The notes beneath the pieces are model-generated. The model was not told where the DNA came from and ran no database searches. It saw only the letters and a program-made list of their open reading frames with translations. A DNA stretch of 64,000 bases from Robiginitalea biformata HTCC2501 (GTDB taxonomy: Bacteria > Bacteroidota > Bacteroidia > Flavobacteriales > Flavobacteriaceae): positions 3,117,501 to 3,181,500 of the forward strand of contig NC_013222.1 of the NCBI RefSeq assembly GCF_000024125.1. The letters run 5' to 3'. Position numbers and translations under genes: made by a program. Of the stretch, positions 12,622 to 21,432 are shown in pieces (within the stretch, counting starts at the first letter, position 1; every line of letters starts with the position of its first letter).

Positions 12622-15291
12622 TCAATCGGAAAGGGAAAATTGCAAGGTGTCCAGTTCCCCGGCCGTCCAGGGCCGGATCTTCCCCTGGGTCCGGAAGCGG
12701 ATCCCGGTGACCCTCCCCCGGCTGACAGGTTGGTTACTGTGTCCCCAGGCATTGCGGATATAGGTGGCGATTGCCGCGATATCCCGGTCCTGAAGGGTGG
12801 AAAAAGAAGGCATACTCGGGAGGATGTCCGGGATGTCATATCGTTTGCCGCCTACCTCAACGGGCCCCTCCATCCCGTGCAACAGGATCATGGCCAATTT
12901 ATAATCCTCCCCGTTGACCCATTCGGAATCCTTCAGGGGCGGCGCAAACCGGCGCATCCCCTCCCCTTTGGTCCCGTGGCAATTGGCGCACAGGTTCAGG
13001 TATTGTTGCCGGCCCAGGGCCATTTGCTCCGGGTCGATTTCAAAGGAAGCGCCGGAGGGTTCGGGTTCAATATCCGGTTTCCCGGGCCAGGTAAACCGAT
13101 GCTGTAAGGCGGCCACCAGTGGGTCGGTATCCGCGGCTTCAAACAGGGTCGGTTTTTCTGGCAGGGCGATGGCCGGCAGGGAATCGTGCTCCCGGGCATT
13201 GAGCATCCCCTGGACCACGGTGCTGCGGAGCCAGTCTCCGGGGGCATCGCGGGCAACGGCCAGCAAATGTCGGATATCCCGGGTTTTTCGGGAATTGACG
13301 ATTGCGGTGACCAGCATTTCGGCAAATATCTCCTCGTGCTGGACCCCCGGGGAATCGCCCTGGTTGGCGAGCAGTTGTTCGTACAATTCCATTTCCCTTC
13401 CTTCCAGGCTGCTCATGGCGACATCCCGGGCCACCGGCAGCTCCCCGTAGTCCTCCAGGAAATGGCGGGTGGCCGGCAGCGCCACATCCGCGGCAAGCGC
13501 ATCGCCTGCCAGGACCATCTGCATTTGAACGAGGGGCGAAGCCCCGGCGAATTCGGATTGGACAAATCGCCCGACCGCCTCCCGGACGGTGCGGTCTTCC
13601 CGGCAAATCGGTTCCAGGATTCGCAGGGCAGCCTGTACCACCACCGGGTGGTTCGAATTAAGCGCCTCCAGGTACACCTCCGGATCGCGCCAGCCCATCC
13701 CTTCCAGCGTCCAGAGGGCGTGCAGTTGCCCCAGGGATGACCCCTGATTGGCCATCTCCCTGAGAGCCGTTGCAACCGGGGTTGCGCCTTCAGATAATTT
13801 CTTATTCCCGCCACGGGCCTGATTGGCTCCATCCCCGCCCCCGGGAGAATGACCCCAGGCCACCAGCAGCCGCTGGGCCGTATCGCGGGTCCAGCCGTCC
13901 GGGCTGTCCAGCATGCCCACCAGGGCAACGGGATCCAGTTGATCCAGCGGAACTTTCGCCCGATTGATTCCCGCGGCACTTTCCCATTCGCTGCCACCCC
14001 CGGAATTTTCGCGGGTTATCCGCCAGATCCTGCCCATGTGGATGGGTTGGTCCAGTTTCCGATCCAGGGTGACTTCCCGCAGGTACTCCGTCATATAGGG
14101 CCCGTGCTGGATAATCCCCTTGTACATATCCACGACGTACAGGGCACCGTCCGGGCCCGGGGCCAGGGAAATGGGCCGGAACCGCTCGTCCGTGGAGGCC
14201 AGGAATTCCCGGTCCGGATAGGTGGGCTGCGCCTCCAGCATAAAGCCGTTTTGGACGATATCATTTTGTTTGATCAGGTTGGCCGTGGGTTCGCAAACAA
14301 AGGCATCCCCCCGGTAGGATTCCGGGAGTGCATCCCCCCGGTAGATCAGCGGGCCGCAGGCCGAGGCAAATTCCAGCAGCCTGCCTTCCGCGTCCAGCGT
14401 CCCGGGCACATAGCCCCTGTTTACCGCCGTATTGCTCCGGATCGGGAAAATGGTCCGGTCCAGGGTCAGGCCGTGGTCGATGCCGCTGCCCGGTATGTGG
14501 TTCGGGTTGTCGTCCAGGCTGTTGGGCGGTACCAGGTCTGCGTGCAGTTGCGACCAGTTGTAATTATATACCAGGCGGCCCGCATTGTCGTGGGCAATGC
14601 CCCATTGCCCGCGGAATTCCGTTTCGTCCTTGATCCACTCCCCGCCTTCGCGGCGGTAGCGGTACTGGGATTTTGCGTTGTAGATCCAGTTATCCATACC
14701 GCGCCACAACCCGTTGGCGGAGTGTTCGGGCATGCCGCTCCCCCCATAGGCGGAATCCACCAGGGTTTTCCGGTCGGCCACAAAATCCCCATCCAAATCC
14801 TCTGCAAACCACAGGGGGATGCTTTCGGCAACCAGTACGCCACCGTCTACCAGGCCCACCGCCCGGGGCAGTACCAGGCTGTCCAGGAATATCGTCCGCC
14901 GGTCCATCTGCCCGTCCCTGTCGTCATCGAATAGCACGGATACGCGTCCCACCGGGTCCTGCTCCCCCGTTCCTTCAATATCCTGCATAAAACCCAGCAT
15001 TTCCACCACCCAGAGGCGGCCCCCGGCGTCGAAGGTGATGGCTACCGGATCCTGCACCAGGGGCTCCGAGGCCACCAGCTCCACGCGGAGCCCCGGGTCT
15101 GCGAGCTCAAAGCTTTCCATGGCCTCTTCGGGGCTGAGCGGGGGCGATGGTTCCACCCCCTCCGGATCCGAAGCGCAGGATGTCATTGCCAGGAAAATGC
15201 AGGCGCCCGCCAAAACCCACCCGGTTGCCCGGCCCCGGGAGGTGGGCGGGAATTTTACGAGTCGGCTTCCGGGCGGGTTACAAGGCATCAT
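12622..15291 (-). CDS. PVC-type membrane-bound dehydrogenase with C-terminal cytochrome c
   Basis: An 889-residue lipoprotein. The signal ends at Cys39 (LAMTSC). The region 50-400 is a beta-propeller of the TIGR02604/PVC-type dehydrogenase kind, related to sorbosone dehydrogenases (the stretch DPVAITFDAGGRLWVVEM is typical). A HEAT-like helical region follows (about 430-700). The C-terminus is a cytochrome c domain with CANCH at 768-772 and a likely Met ligand in PSMPSF near 825. Such proteins are thought to oxidise sugars or sugar acids in the periplasm and pass electrons to the respiratory chain. It ends the gluconate-permease operon on the minus strand and has no chromosomal gene between it and the element. 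Confidence 0.8.
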   Translation of the reverse strand: MMPCNPPGSRLVKFPPTSRGRATGWVLAGACIFLAMTSCASDPEGVEPSPPLSPEEAMESFELADPGLRVELVASEPLVQDPVAITFDAGGRLWVVEMLGFMQDIEGTGEQDPVGRVSVLFDDDRDGQMDRRTIFLDSLVLPRAVGLVDGGVLVAESIPLWFAEDLDGDFVADRKTLVDSAYGGSGMPEHSANGLWRGMDNWIYNAKSQYRYRREGGEWIKDETEFRGQWGIAHDNAGRLVYNYNWSQLHADLVPPNSLDDNPNHIPGSGIDHGLTLDRTIFPIRSNTAVNRGYVPGTLDAEGRLLEFASACGPLIYRGDALPESYRGDAFVCEPTANLIKQNDIVQNGFMLEAQPTYPDREFLASTDERFRPISLAPGPDGALYVVDMYKGIIQHGPYMTEYLREVTLDRKLDQPIHMGRIWRITRENSGGGSEWESAAGINRAKVPLDQLDPVALVGMLDSPDGWTRDTAQRLLVAWGHSPGGGDGANQARGGNKKLSEGATPVATALREMANQGSSLGQLHALWTLEGMGWRDPEVYLEALNSNHPVVVQAALRILEPICREDRTVREAVGRFVQSEFAGASPLVQMQMVLAGDALAADVALPATRHFLEDYGELPVARDVAMSSLEGREMELYEQLLANQGDSPGVQHEEIFAEMLVTAIVNSRKTRDIRHLLAVARDAPGDWLRSTVVQGMLNAREHDSLPAIALPEKPTLFEAADTDPLVAALQHRFTWPGKPDIEPEPSGASFEIDPEQMALGRQQYLNLCANCHGTKGEGMRRFAPPLKDSEWVNGEDYKLAMILLHGMEGPVEVGGKRYDIPDILPSMPSFSTLQDRDIAAIATYIRNAWGHSNQPVSRGRVTGIRFRTQGKIRPWTAGELDTLQFSLSD

Positions 15292-15299
15292 CCATCGGG

Positions 15300-16637
15300 T
15301 TATAAAATAAAAGAAGCTGCAAATACGAGCAGGGCCGCAAAAGTCCCTACCACCAGGGTTCCGAATGTGTACACCCGGTAACCGGTCTTTACGTCAATGC
15401 CGGAGAACTGGGTGAGGATCCAGAACCCGCTGTCGTTGGCATGGGACACCACCATGGCACCCGCCCCGATGGCGGAGACCACAAGCGCCTTGTCGATGGC
15501 TGTCTCGAAGCCCAGGGACCCGAGCATGGGCGCGATGATGGAGGCTGTGGTAATCAGGGCCACCGTGGAGGAGCCCTGGGCCGTCTTAATGGCGGCGCAG
15601 AGCAGGAAGGGCAGCCAGATCCCCAGGTTGGCGGTGGAGAGCGAATCCGCCAGCGTACCGGCTATCCCGCTGTTTTGCAGGATGGTGCCGAAGATCCCGC
15701 CGGCGCCCGTAATGAGGATAATATTTGACGCGTCCCCCATGGCCTTGCCGACCCACCCGGAGGTGGAGAGTAGCTTGCGGTCGAATTTTTTGGGCAACAG
15801 GAAGGAGATGAGCATCCCGATTAACAAGGCCACCACGGGTTCCCCGATAAAGAGCATCAGGCGTACCCAGGCGGCTCCCTCCTGGCCTTCCGGCAGGTTG
15901 AACTCGAGCAGGGACTTGCCCACGATGAGCACAATCGGGACCAGTATCGGCAGGAAGGATTTCAGGGCAGAAGGCGCCTGCTTGATTTTCTCCTGGATTT
16001 CCGCCTCGTCTATATCCGGATTTGGATCGATGTAATAGCGTTCGCCCAGTTTTTTGCATAAGATAACCGCCAGTACCAGGGCCAATGCGCCGATTATCAG
16101 GCCAACGAGCATCACCAGGCCCACGTCGGCCCCAATAATCCCGGCTGCTGCAATGGGGCCAGGGGTGGGCGGCACCAGTACGTGCGAAATCATCAGCCCG
16201 AGGATCAGGGCGGTGGCAGTCCCGACAATGGAGAGTTTAGCCCGCTTGGTCAGGCTCTTGTTCAGCGGGTTCAGGATGATAAAGCCGCTGTCCGCAAATA
16301 CGGGGATGGAGACGATGAACCCGACGATCCCCATGGCAGCATGTACCCGCTTGCGGCCGATGATCTTCAGGATGATCTCAGCGAGTTTAAAGGCGCCCCC
16401 GGAGTGTTCCAAAAAGGCACCGATGATCACCCCCAGCACGATGACGATCCCGATTTTCCCCAGGGTGCCCCCGAACCCGTCATTGATGGACTGGATGACC
16501 ATTTGCAGGGACATGTCCGAGAACAGGCCGAAAAACAGGGCCGCCCCCAGCAGGGCCAGGAAGGGGTGGACATTGAACTTGGCGGTCATCAGGATGATCA
16601 GCACGACGCTGAGCAGCAACAGGAGGATGGCTATCAT
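15300..16637 (-). CDS. GntP-family gluconate:H+ symporter
   Basis: A 445-residue inner-membrane protein with about 12-14 helices. GntP features are clear: the N-terminus MIAILLLLLSVVLIILMTAKFNVHPFLALLGAA, the GxTLGKIGIVIVLG and FLEHSGGA blocks, IPVFADSGFIIL and, near the end, the VVSHANDSGFWILTQFSG motif. The family imports gluconate and related aldonates or uronic acid derivatives. It lies between the dehydratase (30 bases upstream) and the PVC-type dehydrogenase (8 bases downstream), so these three form an operon. The precise substrate cannot be assigned, though the dehydratase neighbour points to a sugar acid. Confidence 0.88.
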   Translation of the reverse strand: MIAILLLLLSVVLIILMTAKFNVHPFLALLGAALFFGLFSDMSLQMVIQSINDGFGGTLGKIGIVIVLGVIIGAFLEHSGGAFKLAEIILKIIGRKRVHAAMGIVGFIVSIPVFADSGFIILNPLNKSLTKRAKLSIVGTATALILGLMISHVLVPPTPGPIAAAGIIGADVGLVMLVGLIIGALALVLAVILCKKLGERYYIDPNPDIDEAEIQEKIKQAPSALKSFLPILVPIVLIVGKSLLEFNLPEGQEGAAWVRLMLFIGEPVVALLIGMLISFLLPKKFDRKLLSTSGWVGKAMGDASNIILITGAGGIFGTILQNSGIAGTLADSLSTANLGIWLPFLLCAAIKTAQGSSTVALITTASIIAPMLGSLGFETAIDKALVVSAIGAGAMVVSHANDSGFWILTQFSGIDVKTGYRVYTFGTLVVGTFAALLVFAASFIL

Positions 16638-16667
16638 GTGGTTTGGTATCGTTTGTTATCTATTGGT

Positions 16668-18419
16668 TTAATGGGATTCCCGGTTGACCTTGTCCCCGGA
16701 TTTCCCGACGAGGAAATCCAGGTCGGCACCCAGGTGGGCCTGTTGCACGGTGGAGGTATACAATTTGACGTAACCCCGGTCCGTATGGGGTTTCGGGGGC
16801 TTCCAGGCCTGCCGGCGTTTCTCCAGTTCCGCGTCGTCCACCTCCAGGTGGAGCGTCCGGTTGGGCACGTCCAGCACAATCGTATCCCCGGTTTCCACCA
16901 GGCCCAGCACGCCGCCAATGGAGGATTCGGGCGATACGTGGAGGACCACCGTCCCGTAGGCCGTGCCGCTCATGCGGCCGTCGGAAATGCGCACCATGTC
17001 GGTGACGCCTTTCTTGAGGAGTTTGACGGGCAGGTCCATATTGCCCACCTCGGCCATCCCGGGGTAGCCCACCGGGCCGACGCCCTTGAGGACCATGATG
17101 CTGTTTTCGTCTATCTCCAGATCCGGGTCGTCTACCCGGGCGTGATACTCTTCAATAGTCTCAAATACCACGGCCCGGCCTTTGTGGGTCATCAGTTTGG
17201 GTGTGGCTGCGGAAGGCTTAATCACGGCGCCGTCTTTGCAGAGGTTCCCGTACAACACGGCAATACCCGCGTTCTCCAGGAAGGGTTCCTCCAGGGGGGC
17301 GATGACCTCCCGATTGTAGCACTCGGCGTGCTGGTTGTTCTCCCCTAGGGGGTTCCCGTTTACCGTCAGTGCATCCGCGTGCAACTGGTCCCGCAGCTGG
17401 TTGATGACCACCGGCAGCCCGCCGGCATCGAAGAAGTCCTCCATCAGGAATTTGCCCGAGGGCATCAAATTCACCAGCAGGGGGATATTGCGGCCCAGGG
17501 TATCGAAATCCTTGAGTTCGAGTTTTACCCCGATCCGGTTGGCGATGGCCGTGAGGTGGATGATGAAATTGGTGGAACCGCCGATGGCGGCGTTTAGTTT
17601 GATGGCGTTTTCAAAGGCTTCCCGGGTCAGGATTTTTGACAGCCGGAGGTCTTCCCGAACCATCCCGACAATGCGTCGGCCGGACAGTTGGGCAAGGGTG
17701 CGTTTCCGGGCATCCACAGCGGGGATTGCAGCGGCCCCCGGCAGGGTGAGCCCCAGGGACTCCACCATACACGCCATGGTCGAGGCCGTCCCCATGGTCA
17801 TGCAGTGCCCGGCGGAGCGGGCCGAGCAAATCTCTGCCTCTATCTGGTCTTCCTCGGTAAATCCCTGGTTTTTAAACCGGTCTTTTAACGACCACAAAAA
17901 GGTGCCGGATCCGATCCGCTCCCCCTTGTATTTCCCGTTGAGCATCGGGCCGCCCGGGACCACTATTGTGGGAAGGTCCACGCTGCAGGCCCCCATTACG
18001 GTGGAGGGGGTGGTCTTGTCGCAGCCGGTGAGCAGCACCACCCCGTCCAGCGGGTTGGCCCGGATGGTCTCCTCGGTATCCATACTCGCCAGGTTGCGGA
18101 ACAACATGGCGGTGGGCCGCATGAGCGTCTCTCCCATACTGGTTACGGGAAACTCAAAGGGTACGCCCCCGGCCTCCAGGATGCCCCGCTTCACATACTC
18201 CGCAAATTCCCGCAGGTGGCCGTTGCAGGGGGTCAGTTCCGACCAGGTATTGCAGATCCCGATAACGGGCCGCTTGCGGAAATAATCGTCCGGGTAGCCC
18301 TTGTTGCGCAGCCAGGATCGGTGGATGAACCCCTGGATTTCATCTTCGGGGGTAAACCAGTCTTCGCTCCTCAGGGGCTTGCCGGAGGCGTTTTTTTTCT
18401 CGTCGGAATCTTTTGCCAT
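16668..18419 (-). CDS. IlvD/Edd-family sugar-acid dehydratase
   Basis: A 583-residue dehydratase of the dihydroxyacid dehydratase/6-phosphogluconate dehydratase family. Fe-S ligand cysteines are visible in GICNTWSELTPCNGH (early), GCDKTTPS (near 130) and the SAGHCMTMGTAST block (near 200). The family removes water to give a 2-keto-3-deoxy acid. The start and spacing fit the non-amino-acid branch (arabinonate/xylonate/gluconate dehydratases) better than true IlvD: there is a GntP permease next door and no branched-chain biosynthetic genes. Likely substrate: the acid imported by the permease. Cells would need an aldolase or KDG kinase from elsewhere. Confidence 0.85.
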   Translation of the reverse strand: MAKDSDEKKNASGKPLRSEDWFTPEDEIQGFIHRSWLRNKGYPDDYFRKRPVIGICNTWSELTPCNGHLREFAEYVKRGILEAGGVPFEFPVTSMGETLMRPTAMLFRNLASMDTEETIRANPLDGVVLLTGCDKTTPSTVMGACSVDLPTIVVPGGPMLNGKYKGERIGSGTFLWSLKDRFKNQGFTEEDQIEAEICSARSAGHCMTMGTASTMACMVESLGLTLPGAAAIPAVDARKRTLAQLSGRRIVGMVREDLRLSKILTREAFENAIKLNAAIGGSTNFIIHLTAIANRIGVKLELKDFDTLGRNIPLLVNLMPSGKFLMEDFFDAGGLPVVINQLRDQLHADALTVNGNPLGENNQHAECYNREVIAPLEEPFLENAGIAVLYGNLCKDGAVIKPSAATPKLMTHKGRAVVFETIEEYHARVDDPDLEIDENSIMVLKGVGPVGYPGMAEVGNMDLPVKLLKKGVTDMVRISDGRMSGTAYGTVVLHVSPESSIGGVLGLVETGDTIVLDVPNRTLHLEVDDAELEKRRQAWKPPKPHTDRGYVKLYTSTVQQAHLGADLDFLVGKSGDKVNRESH

Positions 18420-18609
18420 TTGCTCGTAATTGGAATTGGTCCGGACGCCATGTCCGATTTGTTTTTTCGTAAATTTTAAACAGTTAAAGTATCATCTTTT
18501 TAAAATCCATCAAAATTCTCAACGATATTTGTTATCAACACACTTAAAACTGCGGATTCCACAATGGGGATTTTCTTTTTGTATATTCGGAATCGCACAA
18601 TTGCTGAAC
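18420..18609. promoter_or_regulatory. Divergent intergenic region of the sugar-acid cluster
   Basis: An AT-rich 190-base spacer between the leftward dehydratase operon and the rightward dehydrogenase genes. It must hold both promoters. I see CGATATTTG at about 18521-18529 and a TTTTTGTATATTC run near 18577-18590, but neither is a full consensus pair, and I cannot name an operator. No gene is seen in it. Confidence 0.3.
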
Positions 18610-19356
18610 ATGGAAACAAAATGGGAGACCAAGCGGGCCCTGATTACGGGGGCCGCCAGCGGCCTCGGGCTCGCACTCGCCAGACGCCTCCTGAACGAGG
18701 GGACACACCTGGGTTTGATAGACCATAACCCGGAAGGGCTCACCGCGGAATACCGGGAGACTGCCGGGCGTTTCAAAACGTATGCCCTGGATGTTACTGA
18801 GCCCGGGGAGGTTCAAAAGGCCGTGGAGGATTTTGCCGGGCAGGCCGGTGGGATTGACATCCTGGTGAATTGCGCCGGGATTACGGGAAGGACCGGGATA
18901 AAAAGCCACGAGGTGGACTTCGGGGATTTTAACCGCGTCCTGGGAGTCAATGTCCTGGGGTCCTTCAATACCTTTAAGGCAGTTGCCCCCTGGATGTTGA
19001 AACAGGGTGCGGGCCGGGTGCTGCACGTGGCCAGTATTGCTGGCAAGGACGGGAATGCAGGCATGCTTGCCTATTCGGCTGCGAAGGCGGCCGTCATCGG
19101 GATGATCAAGGTACAGGGGAAAGAGTATGCGGAATCGGGAATCCTGATCAACGGCATTGCCCCGGCCGTAATCCGGACGCCCATATTGGAGAGGCAACCC
19201 GAGGAGCAGATTCGGTACATGACGGATAAAATCCCGATGAAGCGCTGCGGTACCCTGGAGGAATTTGTGGAAGCCGCCTGCTATATCATCTCGGACCAAA
19301 ACAGTTTCAGTACCGGGTTTACCTTTGACCTCAGCGGGGGCCGGGCGTTGTATTAA
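18610..19356 (+). CDS. SDR-family NAD(P)-dependent oxidoreductase
   Basis: A 248-residue short-chain dehydrogenase. The frame is open from 18430, but the fold begins at ATG 18610 (METKWETKRALITGAASGLG). It shows the Rossmann GxxxGxG (TGAASGLG), NCAG, a catalytic Ser in VLHVASIAGK, the YSAAK motif and an AGxxTP-like IRTPI. It faces away from the dehydratase and heads the three-gene plus-strand unit. In sugar-acid routes an SDR commonly oxidises a 2-keto-3-deoxy acid or reduces a keto-acid; which one cannot be told. Confidence 0.85.
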   Translation: METKWETKRALITGAASGLGLALARRLLNEGTHLGLIDHNPEGLTAEYRETAGRFKTYALDVTEPGEVQKAVEDFAGQAGGIDILVNCAGITGRTGIKSHEVDFGDFNRVLGVNVLGSFNTFKAVAPWMLKQGAGRVLHVASIAGKDGNAGMLAYSAAKAAVIGMIKVQGKEYAESGILINGIAPAVIRTPILERQPEEQIRYMTDKIPMKRCGTLEEFVEAACYIISDQNSFSTGFTFDLSGGRALY

Positions 19357-19400
19357 CCGCGGCCAAAACCTAACGCGCCGGGCAATTAATTAAACAAACT

Positions 19401-20468
19401 ATGGAACGCAGGACATTTTTAAAACGTACAGCCACTACCGGGATCGCCCTTTCGATGCCCGTTTTCCCGTCGTTTCTGACGGCGGGGTCCGACAACCGGT
19501 TTGGGGTGGCCGAGGCGGGCTACTATATGCGCTGGTACCGGGACCTGCCGAGCACGGCCTTCCCGCCATTTGAATCCGCCCTGGAAATGATGGACCACTG
19601 CCATGCCCTGGGTTTTGGGGGCGTACAGGTAAACGTCCGGGGCTGGGACCGGGAGATGGTCCGCGAGGTCCGAAACCGGCAGGAGTCCCTGGGGATGTTT
19701 GTGGAAGGACAGATCCGCCTGCCCCGGGACGATGCAGATGCGGATCGGTTTGAAAAAGAAATCAGGGCCGGCAAGGACGCCGGGGTGCGAATTTTTCGCA
19801 CGGTTTGCCTCTCGGGGCGGCGATACGAAAACTTCAGCGACCTGGAGAGCTTTGAAAAGTTTCGCAGGGAATCCCGGGAAGCTATCCGGAGGGCGGAGCC
19901 CATTGCGGCGAAGCACCGGGTGAAACTGGCGGTGGAGAACCACAAGGACTGGCGCGCCGGGGAAATGCTGAACCTGCTGTCGGAATTCGACAGCGAATGG
20001 ATTGGGGTAACCCTGGATACGGGCAACAACATCGCCCTGTTGGAACGGCCGATGGAAGTGGTCGATGCCCTGGCCCCGTATACTTTCTCCGTCCATTTAA
20101 AGGATATGGGGGTGGAGGAATACCCGGATGGCTTCCTGCTGTCCGAAGTCCCCCTCGGGGAAGGGTACCTGGATCTCCAGGGGATGATCAACCGGATCCG
20201 GAAGGAAAACCCCTCCGTCCGCTTCAACCTTGAAATGATAACGCGCGACCCGCTGGAAGTCCCCTGCCTGACCCCGGGATACTGGGCCACTTTTAACCAG
20301 ATCGGCCCGGCGGAACTGGCAGAATTCCTGCACCATATCCGCGAGCACGACACGGGCCAACCGCTCCCGCGGGTTTCCGGCTTTTCGGACGACGTCCAAC
20401 TGGCCCTGGAAGTGGCCAACAACCGGGAATCCCTGGTGAAGGCCCGGGAACTTTACGGCTTTAGCTGA
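19401..20468 (+). CDS. Tat-exported TIM-barrel sugar epimerase/isomerase-like protein
   Basis: A 355-residue protein. It opens with a twin-arginine signal (MERRTFLKRTATTGIALSMPVFP), so it is folded before export. The mature part is a xylose-isomerase-like/AP-endonuclease-2 TIM barrel: the metal-binding residues lie in KLAVENHKDW (Glu), GVTLDTGNN (Asp), SVHLKDM (His) and FNLEMIT (Glu). The family isomerises or epimerises sugars and inositols. It lies between two SDR genes, 45 bases after the first, which fits a sugar-acid route partly in the periplasm. No exact substrate can be given. Confidence 0.8.
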   Translation: MERRTFLKRTATTGIALSMPVFPSFLTAGSDNRFGVAEAGYYMRWYRDLPSTAFPPFESALEMMDHCHALGFGGVQVNVRGWDREMVREVRNRQESLGMFVEGQIRLPRDDADADRFEKEIRAGKDAGVRIFRTVCLSGRRYENFSDLESFEKFRRESREAIRRAEPIAAKHRVKLAVENHKDWRAGEMLNLLSEFDSEWIGVTLDTGNNIALLERPMEVVDALAPYTFSVHLKDMGVEEYPDGFLLSEVPLGEGYLDLQGMINRIRKENPSVRFNLEMITRDPLEVPCLTPGYWATFNQIGPAELAEFLHHIREHDTGQPLPRVSGFSDDVQLALEVANNRESLVKARELYGFS

Positions 20469-20514
20469 AATACGAAATACACATTTATCAACCCAATTAA
20501 ATTCAACAACACCA

Positions 20515-21300
20515 ATGGCAGAAACATCCCTACCCGGAATTAAATTATTCGAAATGCACGGCAAGGTCGCACTGATCACCGGAGGTTCCAAAGGCCTGGG
20601 GTATGCGATGGGTGCCGGCTTTGCTTCGGCAGGCGCCCATGTGATGCTCGTCAACCGGAACCTGGAAGACGGGCGGGAATCCGCCAGGGAGCTTTCTGAA
20701 ACCTACGGGGTAACCGCCACGGCCTATTCGGCAGACGTCACAGATCTGCCGGCCCTGGAAAAAGTGGTGGCAGATATTGTCAAAACACACGGCCGCCTGG
20801 ATGTGCTGGTCAACAGCGCCGGGATCAATATCCGGGGCGCCATCGACGAACTGAGCCCGGAGGAATTCAGTAAGGTGATGCGCGTGAATGTGGACGGTAC
20901 CTGGAACGCCTCCCGGGCCGTCACCGCGCAAATGAAAAAGCAGGGAAGCGGGAAAATCATCAACATGGCCAGTACGCTGGGCCTGGTAGGCCTGGCCAAC
21001 CGGACGCCCTATGCCACCAGCAAGGGGGCAGTGGTGCAGATGACGCGCGCCCTCGGGCTGGAGCTCGCCCCGTTCAACATCAATGTGAACGCCATCTGCC
21101 CGGGACCCTTCCTCACCGAGATGAACATCCCGATCGCCGAAACCGAGGAGGCGAAAAAATTTATCGTCGGGGCCACGGCCCTCGGCCGCTGGGGGGAGCT
21201 GAAGGAAATCCAGGGCGCGGCCCTGTTTTTGGCCAGCGACGCGGCCACCTATATGGTGGGGTCCATGCTTACCGTAGACGGCGGGTGGACCGCAAAATAA
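20515..21300 (+). CDS. SDR-family oxidoreductase, gluconate 5-dehydrogenase-like
   Basis: A 261-residue short-chain dehydrogenase: TGGSKGLG nucleotide-binding loop, NSAG, catalytic Ser in NMASTLG, YATSK, and CPGPFLTEMN after the PG turn. The closest family I can name by feel is the gluconate 5-dehydrogenase/2-deoxygluconate 3-dehydrogenase group. It follows the TIM-barrel gene by 46 bases and ends the plus-strand unit. With the GntP permease nearby, interconversion of an aldonate and a keto-aldonate is a reasonable inference. Confidence 0.82.
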   Translation: MAETSLPGIKLFEMHGKVALITGGSKGLGYAMGAGFASAGAHVMLVNRNLEDGRESARELSETYGVTATAYSADVTDLPALEKVVADIVKTHGRLDVLVNSAGINIRGAIDELSPEEFSKVMRVNVDGTWNASRAVTAQMKKQGSGKIINMASTLGLVGLANRTPYATSKGAVVQMTRALGLELAPFNINVNAICPGPFLTEMNIPIAETEEAKKFIVGATALGRWGELKEIQGAALFLASDAATYMVGSMLTVDGGWTAK

Positions 21301-21365
21301 ACGCCTGCCTGGCCCAGGGCTAAAAAACAGGCCCAATCCAGGTGGCGGCCCCGCCGGGACGGATC

Positions 21366-21406
21366 CAAAATAAAACCGGCACCCGGGGAAATCCCCCGGA
21401 TGCCGG
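21366..21406 (-). terminator. Strong terminator for the SprB-like gene
   Basis: CCGGCACCCGGGG (21376-21388) pairs with 21394-21406, with one A-C mismatch, around a 5-base loop. On the minus strand TTTTATTTT follows (21367-21375). It ends the long surface-protein transcript 30 bases after its stop and may also face the SDR gene's read-through. Confidence 0.8.
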
Positions 21407-21432
21407 CACCAACATGCTCCACATATCGCTGG

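Noticed and set aside
12282..12839. A minus-strand 185-codon frame over the element junction and the dehydrogenase end
   Set aside because: It overlaps the true dehydrogenase gene in another frame and runs through the tRNA-Pro fragment and the hairpins.
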